A stretch of 64,000 nucleotides of DNA from Smallanthus sonchifolius (Eukaryota > Streptophyta > Magnoliopsida > Asterales > Asteraceae): the NCBI GenBank assembly GCA_023525975.1, contig CM042042.1, positions 41,861,880-41,925,879 on the forward strand, given 5' to 3'. The translations under genes and the position numbers were made by a program. Below are positions 32,604-44,749 of this stretch, piece by piece. Each line of letters begins with the position of its first letter. Within the stretch, counting starts at the first letter, position 1. The notes below the pieces were generated by a model. The model was not told where the DNA came from and did not search any database. It worked only from the letters and a program-made list of their open reading frames with translations.

Positions 32604-34477
32604 TCAAGTTGGAGGTGTATACAACCCCAAATTGGAAATGATATCTGGATGCGGTTGACCAGCCAAACTCTTTGTGAATAAATCTGCAAGTTGATCAGAA
32701 GTCCGTGTGTGAGAAAGCATAATCAAATCGGCTTGAAGCTTCTCACGGACAAAATGACAATCCAACTCGATATGCTTAGCAATATGAATAGCCGCCTGAC
32801 TGTCACATTTGAGAGGAACAGGAGTAAGATTATCAAGCCGAAACTCCACAAACAAGCGAGTCAACCAAGCAAGTTCTTGTGTGACACGACGAAGAGAACG
32901 ATATTCAGCTTCAGCAGAACTAAGAGAAACGGTAGCTTGCTTCTTGGATTTCCAAGAAATAGGACTGCCCCCAAGAGAAATGAAATAGCCACTGACAGAA
33001 TGCCGAGTATTAGGACAAGCTGCCCAATCAGAATCACAATAAGCAGACAAAGACATATCAGGATCATTATTAAAGAACAACCCTTGAGAACAAGTGCCTT
33101 TGACATACCGAAGAGTACGCCACGTAGCATCCCAATGAGGAACACGCGGATCACTCATAAACTGGATGAGAAGCTGAACCGCAAAAGCAAGATCGGGCCG
33201 AGTATGAGTGAGATAATTGAGTTTACCAACAAGTCGACGATAGGACAAAGGATCATCAAGAACTTGACCTTCGTTGAGCTTGTGTTGTAAATGTAAAGGC
33301 AAAGGAGACGAAACAGAAGAAACATCGTCGGTAGGAAACTCAGTCAGCAAATCCTTTGCAAATTTGCGTTGAGTCATAATAAGTCCAGAGGGAGATTAGA
33401 GAACCTCAATGCCTAGAAAGTAGTTGAGAGTGCCAAGATCCTTGATCTGGAAAGTGGAATGTAAGAAAGCCTTCAAAGCAGATATCTCTTGATCATTATT
33501 ACCAGTAAGAAGAATGTCATCAACATAAACAGCGACATGAACAACAGAATCCCCCATCGTTTTAAAGAATAAAGAATAATAATTGGGAGACCGCATATAA
33601 CCTTTGGTCTTAAGAGCATCAGAAAGCTTTCCATACCACTGCCTTGAATCTTGTTTCAAACCGTAAAGAGACTTCTTGAGCTTAAGTACATGATCAGGAG
33701 AGGATAAAGGTATTCAGGAGGAGGAACCATATATATGTCTTCGTCAAGATCCCCGTGTAAAAAGGCATTATTAACATCCAATTGATATAAACCCCATTGT
33801 CGTTTAGTGGCAACAATGAGACTACGAATAGTAGTCATCTTAACGACAGGAGAAAAAGTCTCATTAAAATCAATTCCTGCTTTCTGAGTATCACCACGAA
33901 CAACCAAACGGGCTTTGCAACGTTCAACAGTACCATCAGCATTATACTTGACTTTATACACCCATTTGCACTTAATGGCCCTTTTACCTTTAGGTAAATG
34001 CATAACCTCTCAAGTTTGATTTCTTTCCAAGGCATTAAACTCCTTAGTCATAGCCTCTTGCCAAGCAGGATGGTTAGCAGCCTCCTGATAAGAAGAAGGT
34101 TCTTTAACAGAATCAAGATTTAAAAAGAGCTGCTGGGAATCAGGAGAAAGATCAGCAAGATTAACAAAATGAGAAGCTTGGCAAGCACTCGACAAAGTAT
34201 GAAAACAAGATGAATTGACAGAAGAAGCAGAATTACAAACATAATCCTGCAGATGAGAAGGAGGAACAGAAGAACGAGTAGGTCTCTTGGGCTCCGGAGG
34301 TGGAGGAGGAGGAATAGGAGAAATAGGAGGAGGAGTGGAATCAACTTCAGGAGTAGCCGAAGAAGATGAAGGAACAACAGCTGGACCTGTCTCCTCAAAC
34401 AGATCATTTAGAGAAGGAAACAAATAAGAAGGATCCGAAGAGTGTAAAGAAGGGAAAATATGCTCAAGAAAAGTCAC
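32604..34477 (-). pseudogene. Inner Copia reverse transcriptase and RNase H
   Basis: Linker and RT open frames at 34477-34010 and 34003-33656 read WQEAMTKEFNALERNQT, KCKWVYKVKYNADGTVERCK and QLDVNNAFLHGDLDEDIYM. The frame 33659-33396 has the intact catalytic motif YVDDILLTGN. The frame 33377-32604 carries RNase H blocks (SYRRLVGKLNYLTHTRPDLA, YCDSDWAACPNTRHSVSGYF, SLSSAEAEYRSL). Shifts separate these frames. Confidence 0.9.
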
Positions 34478-34564
34478 ATCCCGAGAAACAAGAAATTGTC
34501 GAGTGTCAAGATTATAAAGCTTGTAACCTTTTTTTCCAAAGGGATAACTAATAAAAATACAAGT

Positions 34565-35557
34565 TTAAGCTCTACGCTGAAATTTATCTCGTCCGGGTGT
34601 AGAGGTAGAAGCATAACACAAACACCCAAAAGTGTGAAGGTGGGTGTATGAAGGAGCTTTACCAAAGAGCATCTCAAAAGGAGATTTTCCCTTAAGAACC
34701 CTTGTGGGGAAAATATTAATCAAATGAGTAGCAGTGAGAACGAATTCACCCCAAAAAGTTATTGGTAACTTGGATTGAAACATAAGAGCACGAGCAGTTT
34801 CGAGAAGATGCGTATGTTTACATTCCATCACCCCATTCTGTTGAGGAACCCCAGGACAAGTAGTCTGATGAATAATTCCATTATGTTTAAAATACTCGGC
34901 ATGATGAACACCCGAACCAAGTTCAAAAGCATTATCAGATCGAACACGCTTCACTTTGGTACTGAACCGAGTCTCAACCATTTCAATGAACCTTTGAAGA
35001 ATAGTAAAGGCAATTCCTTTAGTTGTCAAAAGATGAGTCCAAGTAGTTCTAGTAAAATCATCAACAATGGTGAGAAAATATTTATATCCATCAAATGTAG
35101 TAGATCGATACGGTCCCCACGTATCAATATGAATAAGATCAAATATTTGAGAACTGGATATACTACTAGATGCAAAAGGAAATTTATGATGTCTAGCCTT
35201 AGGACAAACAAAACAATCATCAATAGAACAATCATGTGCACCAGTAAAGACATTCAATTGCTTAAGTTTGTAAAAGATAATGACCAAGACGAGTATACCA
35301 AAGTTTCAAAGAAACAACATAATTACAGTGAAAAAAAGAATCAACTGTAACAAAGAGAAAAGTTTATTTGGATTCAAAAGATAATGGTCGTTGAGAAGAT
35401 CTCCCAGGACCAACGGACTACTCAGCGAAGGGGCCTGCAAGAAACAAGTAGTTTCAGAAAACTGAACAAGACCCTTTGTATCCCTACAAAGTTTAGGAAC
35501 AGATAAGAGATTGTGTTTGAACTGAGGCACAAAGAAGACATTAGAAATAGAAAACAT
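34565..35557 (-). pseudogene. Inner Copia integrase
   Basis: The frame 35287-34565 includes FDLIHIDTWGPYRSTTFDGY, TIVDDFTRTTW, VRSDNAFEL and PQQNGVMECKH, the catalytic D,D,E core with E retained. The zinc-binding part upstream is in another frame (35557-35306 holds FVPQFKHNLLSVPKLC). Confidence 0.85.
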
Positions 35558-35589
35558 CTTGGTAAGATGAACTGTTCCGACATGCGTAA

Positions 35590-36816
35590 CAGTTAAGACA
35601 TGCCCGTTTGGAAGAAGAACCTAAACGGGTGAGTTAAGCAATTGAACATCAGAAAGTAAATTGAAATCAAAGCACATATGATTACTTGCACCGGTATCAA
35701 TGATCCAAGTAGTATCGACCGTAGTCGAATTGCAAGCAATAATACCTGCAAAAATTGCAAAGCTGAGCGGTTGAACATTAGGAACACCACCCTGAACCTC
35801 AAAATTCTGCTGAAGAAGTTGCAACAGATTGTTGTACTGTTCAGAAGAAAGAGCATTAGGAGCACCGGAAGTAGGAACAGTAACCCCAGCATCAGAAACA
35901 ACATTAGCAACAGCTTTGGGTCTAGTGATTTGAAATCTTTAGGAAACCTAATTAAACGATAGCATTTGCTGGTATCATGTCCTGGCTTCTTGCAATGAGA
36001 ACAAACAGAACCTTTTCGAGCACCAAAATTCTTTGGGACCTGCACAAAAGCATTCATAGAAGCATTCTGAGGAATAAACTGAGCCGATGAATGAAGCTCC
36101 CTCTATTTCTCATCTTGAATGAGAAAAGCATAAGCTTCATTGATTGAGGGAAGAGGCTTCATCATGATAATATTCCCACGAATCATGTCATAACAAGGGT
36201 TAAGACCCATCAGAAATTGCATCAAACGTTGATATGTTTCGCGCTTAGCCATAAGTTGGGAAGTACCACATGTGCAAGGAGGAATAAGCTCGATTGCATT
36301 AAAATCATCCCAAACAGCTTTGATTTTGGTAAAATACGTAGCAACATCATCATTCCCTTGAGAAATAGCAGAAAGAGACTTCTGTAATTGATAATAGTTA
36401 GCCCCATTACTCTGTCCATACCGATCAGTTAACTCTTTCCAGAGTTAACGAGCAGTCTCAACATACAAAACTCTCTCACTGATATCACTGTACAAAAATC
36501 CAAGAAATAACCATATCATTACATGTTTTCCATAACTCTAGATTAGGAGAGGAAGTAGGTCTGACAACAGTCCCATTAACAAAACCAAGTTTGTTCTTAG
36601 CAGATAAGGCAATGGACATGGCACGTTTCCAAGATCCGAAAGAAGAGCCGTCAAAAGTTTTTGAAACAAGCAAGAGACCCGGATGATCAGATGGATGTAA
36701 GAACAAAGGATTAGAAGAATCCATAGGAACAACAACTGCGGGATCAACAGTAGGAGGCATGACAAAAGCAGAAAGAAAATGAAGACTGGAATAAGCGAAC
36801 TTGTTAAGTTCACCAA
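35590..36816 (-). pseudogene. Inner Copia GAG and protease
   Basis: GAG starts near 36760 with MPPTVDPAVVVPMDSSNPLF and HPSDHPGLLLVSKTFDGSSF, SWKRAMSIALSAKNKLGFVN. A zinc knuckle CSHCKKPGHDTSKC lies at about 35995. The protease motif is WIIDTGASNHMCF at about 35700. The frame is interrupted between 36485 and 36057. Confidence 0.85.
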
Positions 36817-37128
36817 GAAGTGAACTTGTTAAGTTCGCTGAGGAAAGGAACAGGCGAACTTAATAAGTTCGCCCGTAACAAACTATCGCGACAAGTTCGC
36901 CTGCACGAACAGAAAAAACGTGAAATCGATCTAGAAATCATCATAACTCAAAATCAGAGAAGTTTATCAAGAAATCCAACCGTAGGAATGATTAGAAACA
37001 TAAAACGAAGGATTTGAACGGATCAAAACATGAAACAACCCCCAATTGACACAAAAAATGAGAAAATGAATGAAACAACGAAAATGAGTGCAGAAAAAGG
37101 AAAAAAAAATCACAGAATCGAGCATGTA

Positions 37129-37141
37129 GGCTCTGATACCA
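37129..37141 (-). promoter_or_regulatory. Inner Copia primer-binding site
   Basis: The minus strand reads TGGTATCAGAGCC immediately after the 5' LTR, complementary to initiator methionine tRNA. Confidence 0.9.
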
Positions 37142-37378
37142 TGTTATGATATCGAGAATGATCGCTACAACAAACGAGATCGCTAAAACAAGCGAGAATG
37201 ATAAACGAGAGAAAAAATAAAAGAGAATAATTGGGGTAAAACTGATATGATTTGATTGATAACTTGAATAATGTTACAAAGAAGCTATTTATAGACAAAG
37301 CTAACAAACTACTGAACCGGGCGAACTTAATAAGTTCACCCCTATACTAAACAAACGAACTTAGTAAGTTCGCTAACA
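37142..37378 (-). repeat. Inner Copia 5' LTR
   Basis: This 237-bp repeat is highly similar to the 3' LTR but has indels and several substitutions, so the insertion is not very recent. Confidence 0.9.
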
Positions 37379-38890
37379 AAAAATGCTTTAAAAAATGGTA
37401 AGTGGTTGGAAGCCATGAATAAAGAAATGGATGCCCTTCGTCTAAATGAAGCATGGTCCCTTGTCCCTAGACAAAAAGATCACAACGTGGTTGGCTCTAA
37501 AGGGCTATTTCGTACCAAGCATAATGTTGATGGCTCCATAAACCAACATAAAGCTCGCCTTGTTGCTCAAGGTTTCAACCAAGTACCCGGTCTTGATTAC
37601 TCTCACACCTTTAGTCCTATGGTGAAAACCTCCACTGTTCGTATAGTTCTTTCATTAGCCATTATAAATAATTGGAAGCTACACCAACTTAATGTCAATA
37701 ATTCCTTCCTTCATGGGCATCTAAATGAAGTTATATATATGGAGCAACCTCCTGGCTTTAAAGATTCTACATCTCCTACTCATGTTTGTCGCCTAAACAA
37801 AGCTCCATATGGCCTCAAACAAGCACCCCGAGATTGGTTTCATCATCTAAGTACTTTTCTCGTCTAATGGATTCATTTGCAGTAGAGCTGATACTTCCTT
37901 ATTATTTTTTTCAAAAGAGATAAGTGCATTATGTATCTACTTGTATGTGTCGATGACCTGATACTTACTGAAAATCAGGAACACATCATCATCTCCTTCA
38001 TAGCCCGCTTAAATAAAGACTTTGTTATAAAAGTCCTCGACAAACTCAATTATTTTCTTGGATTGGAAGCCACATATACTGTTGATGGGTAGTTTCTCAG
38101 TCAGTCCAAATATGCCCATGCCATTTTAGATCATGCTGCTCTCCTTGATTCCAAACCAGTTCATACACCGCTTGCTCCAAATGGGACATTTACCACTATA
38201 TGTGACCTATATAAAGACCCAACTCACTATCGGTCTCTAGTTGGAGCCCTGAAGTATTTGACCATAACTTGATCTGACATTTCTAATGCTGCCAATCAAG
38301 TTAGCTAGTTCCTTCATGCTCTGACCATCATTCAGTATCAGTGTGTCAAAAGGATCCTTTGGTATGTTAAAGGCACCATTGGCCTCACCTATAGTTCACC
38401 GACTCATACTATTCTTAGATACTTTGATGCTAACCGGGCACTTGTAGTGAAACTTGTCGGTCTACTTATGGCTACTCAATCTTCCTTAGCAGGAATCTTG
38501 TCTCCACTTTCCTCAAGTGCCAAGAAACAACCCATCATTTCTTGCTCCAGTTGTGAATCTGAATATCGAGCTATGACCAATACTTCAACTGAATTAATTT
38601 GGATCACCCATTTACTACGTGAGTTGAAGGCCTTACCGCCGGATCGTCCAATCCCTTTTATGTGATAACCAAGGTGCACTCTTCCTTACTCAGAATCGAG
38701 TCTCTCATAAAAGAGGCAAGCACATCGATCTCGTACCACTTTATTCGCGAGTTAGTCTCCTCCGGCTAGCTGCACACCCTCTTTGTTCCGACCAAGCTTC
38801 AAGTAGCTGACATTTTTACAAAGAGTTTTCCTCGTTCGCAATTTGAATTGACGCTTCGCCTCAGACCACCTCCGTTTCGTTTGTGGGGGA

Positions 38891-39346
38891 GACTTATACT
38901 TGAGACTTGTGTCTTTCTTTTGTAAATTCTATATTCTTTATGTACTTTGATGTAACTAACTTCATAGCATGTATCTCCTCCTCATTTTGGAGGAAGATCA
39001 TCCATCAATCATATTACATTAAGTGTCGCATGAAGTAGTAATTGTGTTGATGGTTAACCTTTTAGATCCGTGGTCGACGACTCCCAAGTCCAGACGTGAA
39101 TTCAATTAAAAGTGAGTTCAATTAGTTTTTTTTTAAATTGTATTCGACTACATAAGCATATAAAATAGCATAGTTGTGCTCTTCATAAGGTATACAAAGA
39201 CAATAGGGTAGTCAACTAATATGTCTAAGGAAGCTAGCATATCTATAAATTTTCAAAGTTGATGGTCTCTGTTTACTTTTCAAAATAAGTAGTTAAAGAT
39301 GTAAAAATAATTGTTTATTTTATCTCTTTTATTATATATTTTTATA
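38891..39346. other. Sequence after the outer Copia
   Basis: It probably includes the outer Copia 3' LTR (a purine run GTGGGGGAGA at 38884-38893 precedes it), but without a 5' copy the LTR limits cannot be set. No gene was seen. Confidence 0.4.
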
Positions 39347-39850
39347 GTAGGTTATAAAACTCGTGTATTACACGAGCTAAATAAAGAAAAAAATAATATT
39401 TAGTAATGGTGATTTAGAAATTATAAAACGATTAAACAATTTAATTGATGATGAATAAAATTTTGAATTAAAAAATTTATAGATAAAATTTAAAACGAAT
39501 TATTAAGCTACTTGCTCAAAATAATGGAGTTGATTAAAATGTAAAAACAATTTTGATTATCTAATAATTATCCATAATACGAATTTATTTTTCGAAATTG
39601 ATAAATAATGTCAGAAATTATAATTATCCATAGTTAGTGATATAATAACTATCTATGATTAAACTTATATTAAAAATATTATTTTAATATCATTATTATT
39701 TAATATCATTTTTAAAAGGAATGAGAAATATATAAGCGATGAGCCACTAGAGAGTGACATGTGTCCCCTCATTTAATGGGGGAGGGATTCAGGAAAATAA
39801 ATATGAGAATGCAACAGAGAGTGAGATGTGTTCTCCTAGTTACTTATTTT
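39347..39850 (-). mobile_element. Decayed Helitron of the short family
   Basis: On the minus strand the hairpin CTCGTGTAATACACGAG is followed by TTTATAAC and CTAC (39350-39347), a variant of the CTAG end. The 5' end is not clear; GAGAGTGACATGTGTC at about 39748 resembles the family interior. Confidence 0.5.
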
Positions 39851-40091
39851 AACATAGAGTTAAATACGGTTTTAGTTCATGTGGTTTGACACAAAAAAAA
39901 ACAATTTAATCCAAAAGTTTAAATTTGACTTTTTTTTTAAACAAATAGTTTCATTCTTGTTTCAATTATAGTTTAGTCAACTAACATCGTTTAAAAATTT
40001 TAGTTAAGTTTGTATAAAATGACTATAATGCCCCTATTACTAAAAATAATTAATAAAGATATATAAATATAAAATCCCTCTCTCTCTCTCT

Positions 40092-40093
<2 letters not shown>

Positions 40094-40186
<93 letters not shown>
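40094..40186. repeat. (AT)n microsatellite
   Basis: About 46 AT dinucleotides directly abut the left end of the TIR element starting at 40183. Confidence 0.95.
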
Positions 40187-40189
<3 letters not shown>

Positions 40190-40371
40190 GAGGGTTCCAG
40201 AGAAAACCATGAGTTAGGCGAAAACCAAGAAAACCAACTACTAACCATTGATTGAAATTGATCAATGGATGAGATTAATAGATTATGGATTTAATTAAAT
40301 GCTATACAGGTATATAGGGTAGATTGCAATTATTATATTTTGGAAAGAATTAAAATCCATTAAAACACACA

Positions 40372-40421
<50 letters not shown>

Positions 40422-41720
40422 TATCTCCAGCTAAAATTAGTTGAATGCAAATTCAAAATCAAAATTTAAGATTTACACAAATATTTGAAAAACATTTGAA
40501 GTCTGCTGCATTTTTTTTCTTCAAATTTTCAGTTATTACATATATGCTTACGTATATGTAAACATGTAAACATATACACTTACGTATATGTAAGCATAAC
40601 GTGTGTTAATGTCAACAATAAAATGGGGAAAGAGTAACCGAGTTACATATACATAGGCCAGAGAAAAAAACTCAAGTATACATATTTACATATGGTTCAA
40701 ATCAACATAAAAAAATATTTACGTAGCCTAGAGAAAAAAACTCAGGTTTACATACGTGTTTATGTATATTTAAACGTGTTTACGTATATGTAAATGATAA
40801 ACTATATTAGAAAGACGAAACCTACAGACGAAACATGTGTTTACGTATATGTAAACATGGGTAACACAGAAACAAAAAGAGAAGAAGAATTGAGTTACAT
40901 ATATGTAGCTCTTACGAGTTACATATACAGATAACAAACAAGACGCGTCTGAACCAAGTTCAAAGTTATTAAATTGCTTAATTTCTAAACTTAGGGTTTG
41001 AAATGAGCAGAACTAAAGCTCACGTACGTTAAATAAGTTGAACTTAAGCTCACTTACATTAATCGTTAAACGAGACAAGTTTATCCGGTTCGAGACAAAT
41101 TCAAATTGGGTTGTTTAGGATCTTATTTCAAAGAGGATAGTTGGTACGTGGGATAAACATTTTACTATTATTGATATAAACGGTAAAATGTGAAAGAAAA
41201 ACTTAAAAGAAAATAAAAATAAAAAATACTTATCTAAACCAACAAAAAAGTTTGAATTTAGTGGAAATTGAAGATTTGGGTATCTAGTAAAATAAAAAAG
41301 TACCAAATTCAATGATTATCTTCGTCAAAATGTTAATAATAATTTAAAACTTCATCTTTGAAAATTAAAATTAACGTAGCATTTGTCACCGGCTAATTTT
41401 ACATTAATTTGGAATTGTTCAAATGATTTGTTGAAACACAAACATGAAAAAAAAAATCGGAGAAAAGAAAAGATACAATCATCTTCTTTTTTAAAATTCT
41501 AATTGTAATTTGAAAAGAAATAGAAACCTAAATTAATTGGAGAAAAATAAGGGATTTGGATGGAGTTATAATAAAACTTAAATACAAATTAATGAACATT
41601 TAATAAAATATCCTTTTGTATAAAAAAGAAATAATTAAAATCAAAAATTTCTGTTTGGTTGAGACTGGTTTTCTTGGTTTTCGCCTAACTTTGTTGTTTT
41701 CTTTTGATTCTCTTCCTATA
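40183..41720. mobile_element. TIR element next to an (AT)n tract (1538 bp), unclassified
   Basis: The left end TATAGGGGAGGGTTCCAGAG and the reverse complement of the right end TATAGGAAGAGAATCAAAAG lead into an identical 20-base stretch (GTTAGGCGAAAACCAAGAAA and on). This gives terminal inverted repeats of about 55 bp. The left end lies in a long (AT)n array and the right end stops at a Helitron start. No coding frame is present. The centre (40540-40950) is full of TTTACGTATATGTAAA palindromes. A second AT tract is at 40389-40419. Superfamily assignment is not possible from the ends alone. Confidence 0.7.
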
Positions 41721-42219
41721 TCTTACTACTCTAATAAATGAAAATCTTTTCAGGACACGTGTCACTCTTTGGTTACTCTTCATCTTTATTTTCCCGCATC
41801 TCTCTCCTATTAAATATAAGATTTTCTATTTCTCTCTCCTATTAAATAATAATTTTTATATTAATAAATCTAATAACGAATACTTATTATTTAATTATAA
41901 ATAGTTATTATATTATCAATCAAATGAACTTAATATAAACTAATATTTATCAATTAAATTAAAAAATTAATACTCAATTAAAAAACATTTTAAAAACCAA
42001 CTTAACAGACCTTATAACTGTCACGACAAATTACAATTTCTAAAAACATATTTTCACAAATGTGTTTTGTTAACAAATTACATTATATTTTATTCAACCG
42101 ATATAATATACTGGTTTATTCAACCCGTGTATTACACGGGTTTTTTAAAATATAAAATTATTATTACTAAATATATAACATTTTATTTATTTAACCCATG
42201 TAATACACGAGATTTTAAC

Positions 42220-42223
<4 letters not shown>
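41721..42223 (+). mobile_element. Short non-autonomous Helitron, copy D (about 503 bp)
   Basis: It starts TC after A at 41721 and has the family interior (CACGTGTCACTCTTTGG, CTCTCTCCTATTAAATA). Two hairpins lie near the 3' end (CCCGTGTATTACACGGG at about 42127 and CATGTAATACACG at 42198). It ends CTAA rather than CTAG. An (AT)n tract follows immediately (42224-42260). Confidence 0.7.

Positions 42224-42260
<37 letters not shown>
42224..42260. repeat. (AT)n microsatellite
   Basis: About 18 AT dinucleotides directly follow the end of Helitron copy D. Confidence 0.9.
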
Positions 42261-42262
<2 letters not shown>

Positions 42263-43881
42263 TCGTGAGACTCAATCTCACAACAAGAACCCGATCATCA
42301 TCAAGATCATGATGTCTTCCCTCTCTACGGTTACTAGATTATCATGTATACATGTTTATCACTTGTTTTCCATTATATCTTAAAGAATTGATCAACAATA
42401 ATATATATTAAATAATTCGTTTTGTCGAAAATGTGTCAGAAATTTCCGACGCAAATAATCAAAAAAATAAATAATAAATATTATTTATTTTTTATTTAAT
42501 TATACAGAAATTTAAATAATTAGTTTTGTCGCAAATATGTCGAAAATTTCCGACAGAATTAAGAAATTAAAAAAAAAAACGGATTCTTTTCTGCTCAAAA
42601 ATGATATTTTTCAGATTTTTCTCCTAAAAAATGAAGAAAATACCAAACTTACACACAAATAATTCCAAAACATGTATAATAATAACCTACCAGAAAAGAA
42701 GAAAATAATGATATAAAGGAATGAAGATGTCACTCGTGATCCTTGACAACTTTCTTTTTCGCTGCACTTTTCTTCACAGCTAACCTAAAACACAACAAAT
42801 AATGCAGCAGTTTATACAAGTCACGACGGGTTCTTTTTCAAGTTGTAGCTCGGATCTAAGATCAAGAATGCTAGATGCAGTCTAACTTGACAATAATATC
42901 CTACCCGAATTCAGATGCAGCGTCAAGAAGTGTAGATAGTTCAACTCAAGTAGAATACCTAACGATCCTACAAGGCTACAACACATGTTACTTTAATAAA
43001 AAAAATGTAAAATAAAATATATAGTTTTTTTTTTCTTTTTTAAAGGCAAATTTGTTAATTATTATTGGGAGTGTGACTTGAACCTATGACTTTCTTAAAC
43101 ATTAGTGTTTCTAGAGGATTGTTCTCTACCACTAGACAACAAACCGTAATATTAAATTCAATATATACTATCCTACATCTAAATATTCAATCGTCCATTT
43201 AAATGAGTAATTGTATTTAGTCTTAAAATATCGTTGTCTTTAAATCCAATACGTCATAACAAACTATTTAAGTTGAAACGAAAATATATGAATAGAAAGA
43301 AATATTTACGCGATACCATCTATTTATGGATGTGTATTACTTCTTATTGAATAAAAACTTGAAATGCAAATTTGATCAAACGCAAACGTCTGAATCTTGT
43401 TTTAAAGATGACTCCCTTGGAAATAAATTTTATATCTTTTTGTATAGTTTTTGTAGTATAAACAAACTTGTTATCTTTATATTGTAAGAAAGTTATAACC
43501 CATACAACAAATGCAAACTAGAAACTTAAAGATAAAACTAAGAAATTAGGTTCTAAATTTTATATGTTTTAAGTTATTGTCAGAAGTTACGTAGATGTTC
43601 AATATTTTTTATAAAAGTTTTTACACTTAAATAAAAATGAAAAAAAATACTTATTATTATAATATTTGATTAAATTAAAAACCATAGTTTATTAGAAAAA
43701 ATAATTTAGTAAAAACAGATGCTTCGTAGTTAAAAAAACTAATTGGTGTTAACATTAGGGGATAAAAGCGTAACAGTTCTCAAATGTTTGAGCTAAAATT
43801 TCATTTTTAAAAACTTTGAGTTAAACATGCAATTTGCTCAAACCACATGGGCTATTTATGCAATTAACTCCTAAAATAAAT
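42261..43881. other. AT-rich stretch with a SINE-like relic
   Basis: On the minus strand at about 43140-43027, TAGTGGTAGAGAACAAT and CATAGGTTCAAGTCACAC occupy A- and B-box positions and an A-rich tail follows, so a short tRNA-derived SINE is likely. At 42787-42736 the minus strand reads LAVKKSAAKKKVVKDHE and stop after a TTTTAG acceptor-like site, possibly the relic of a last exon. Nothing else was recognised. Confidence 0.4.
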
Positions 43882-44056
43882 AGTAAATTGCTATTTTCAT
43901 CTATATGATTTGGTCACTTTTGCTAGTTTAATTGAAAAGGTTTATTTTTCTCTTACGTATCTCAAAGTTTTTCTAAAATTGTCATTTTTATCCAATTCAC
44001 GTCCATTTTTTTAACATTAAATGATATGTATTTTTGTCTTTTTATATATTTGTTTA

Positions 44057-44341
44057 CTAGATTAAAGCTTATGTGTTACATGTGTTGAATAAATATAAAT
44101 TGTTAGAAAAAAGTATTTTCTATCAAGATTTGTATGTTTGGTGTTATTAGTTATCTGTGAAATAAGAAATAATTGAAGTTTTCTTATTATTTAGTAATTT
44201 TTAATAAAATATTAGAATATATGTTAGATATTTAATTATTTAACATAATCATTATTTAATTGGAGAGAAAAGCGAAAAAAATATATCTAGATTTCATAAG
44301 AAGTCGACACGTAGCAATTATAGTTATTTATTTATTATAAT
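44057..44341 (-). mobile_element. Short Helitron, copy E, downstream partner of a tandem
   Basis: On the minus strand the 3' end is CTAG (44060-44057) followed by T, with a hairpin relic CATGTAACACAT before it. The 5' part (ATAATAAATAAATAACTATA, CACGTG-like CTACGTGTCGAC) joins directly to the 3' end of copy F. Confidence 0.65.
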
Positions 44342-44749
44342 ATAGGTTAAAAACCCTGTATATTATACAGGGTGATTAAATACAGTGTTATATATACTTA
44401 GTAATAAAAATCTTATATTACCTATTTTTTGACATATTACATAATTTTTTAATACATATTTTAGAAGTGTTATATCGTTATTTTTTTAAAATATTTTATA
44501 AAAAGAATGAAAGAAATGTTCAAACTATAAAATGTTTTATGAAAAATATTATTTTTTTAATTAAAAAATGTTTTATAAAAATCATTAATATTTAATAGGA
44601 AAGAGAGGCGTGAAACACAAATTATAATTTCTTTATAGAAACTTTATCATTAAATAGGAGAGAGAGACGAGAAAAAAATGTTGAGGATTAATATGGGAAT
44701 GACATTTCGCACCCCAAAACCTTTATTTATTAGTATGTATAGATATAGA
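44342..44749 (-). mobile_element. Short Helitron, copy F, upstream partner of a tandem
   Basis: On the minus strand it begins TCTATATCTATACATACTAA at 44749 after A and ends with hairpin CCCTGTATAATATACAGGG, TTTTTAAC and CTAT, where copy E begins. Loss of the CTAG end may explain read-through into E. Confidence 0.7.

Larger units (their letters stand above)
32364..37378 (-). mobile_element. Inner Copia element with both LTRs (5015 bp)
   Basis: LTRs at 32364-32597 (3') and 37142-37378 (5') begin TGTTAG and end CATAACA on the minus strand. The primer-binding site TGGTATCAGAGCC sits next to the 5' LTR (37129-37141). The coding order on the minus strand is GAG, protease, integrase, RT, RNase H. 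The flanks AAAAC and AAAAA suggest a 5-bp duplication with one change. The element lies between adjoining codons of the outer Copia. Reading frames are broken at several points, so it is non-autonomous now. Confidence 0.95.
30685..38890 (+). mobile_element. Outer Copia element, decayed and split by two insertions
   Basis: Integrase (30685-31160) reads FVQTQFSRKIKVFLSDGGTK, then NGRAERKHRHIVETGLAML and INRLPTPVLQGKS. A linker and spacer (31963-32363) runs to DPKGFK. The frame resumes after the nested Copia at 37379 with NALKNGKWLEAMNKEMDALR. RT blocks follow (KARLVAQGFNQVPGLDYSHT, QLNVNNSFLHG), with CVDD in place of YVDD at about 37950. RNase H runs to about 38880 (SSCESEYRAM). Stops and shifts are frequent. 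The 5' part and 5' LTR are missing. Confidence 0.85.

Noticed and set aside
42736..42790. Last exon of a basic nuclear protein (ends KKKVVKDHE)
   Set aside because: Only about 17 codons after an acceptor-like site and no upstream exon could be found; kept only as a note in the gap entry.
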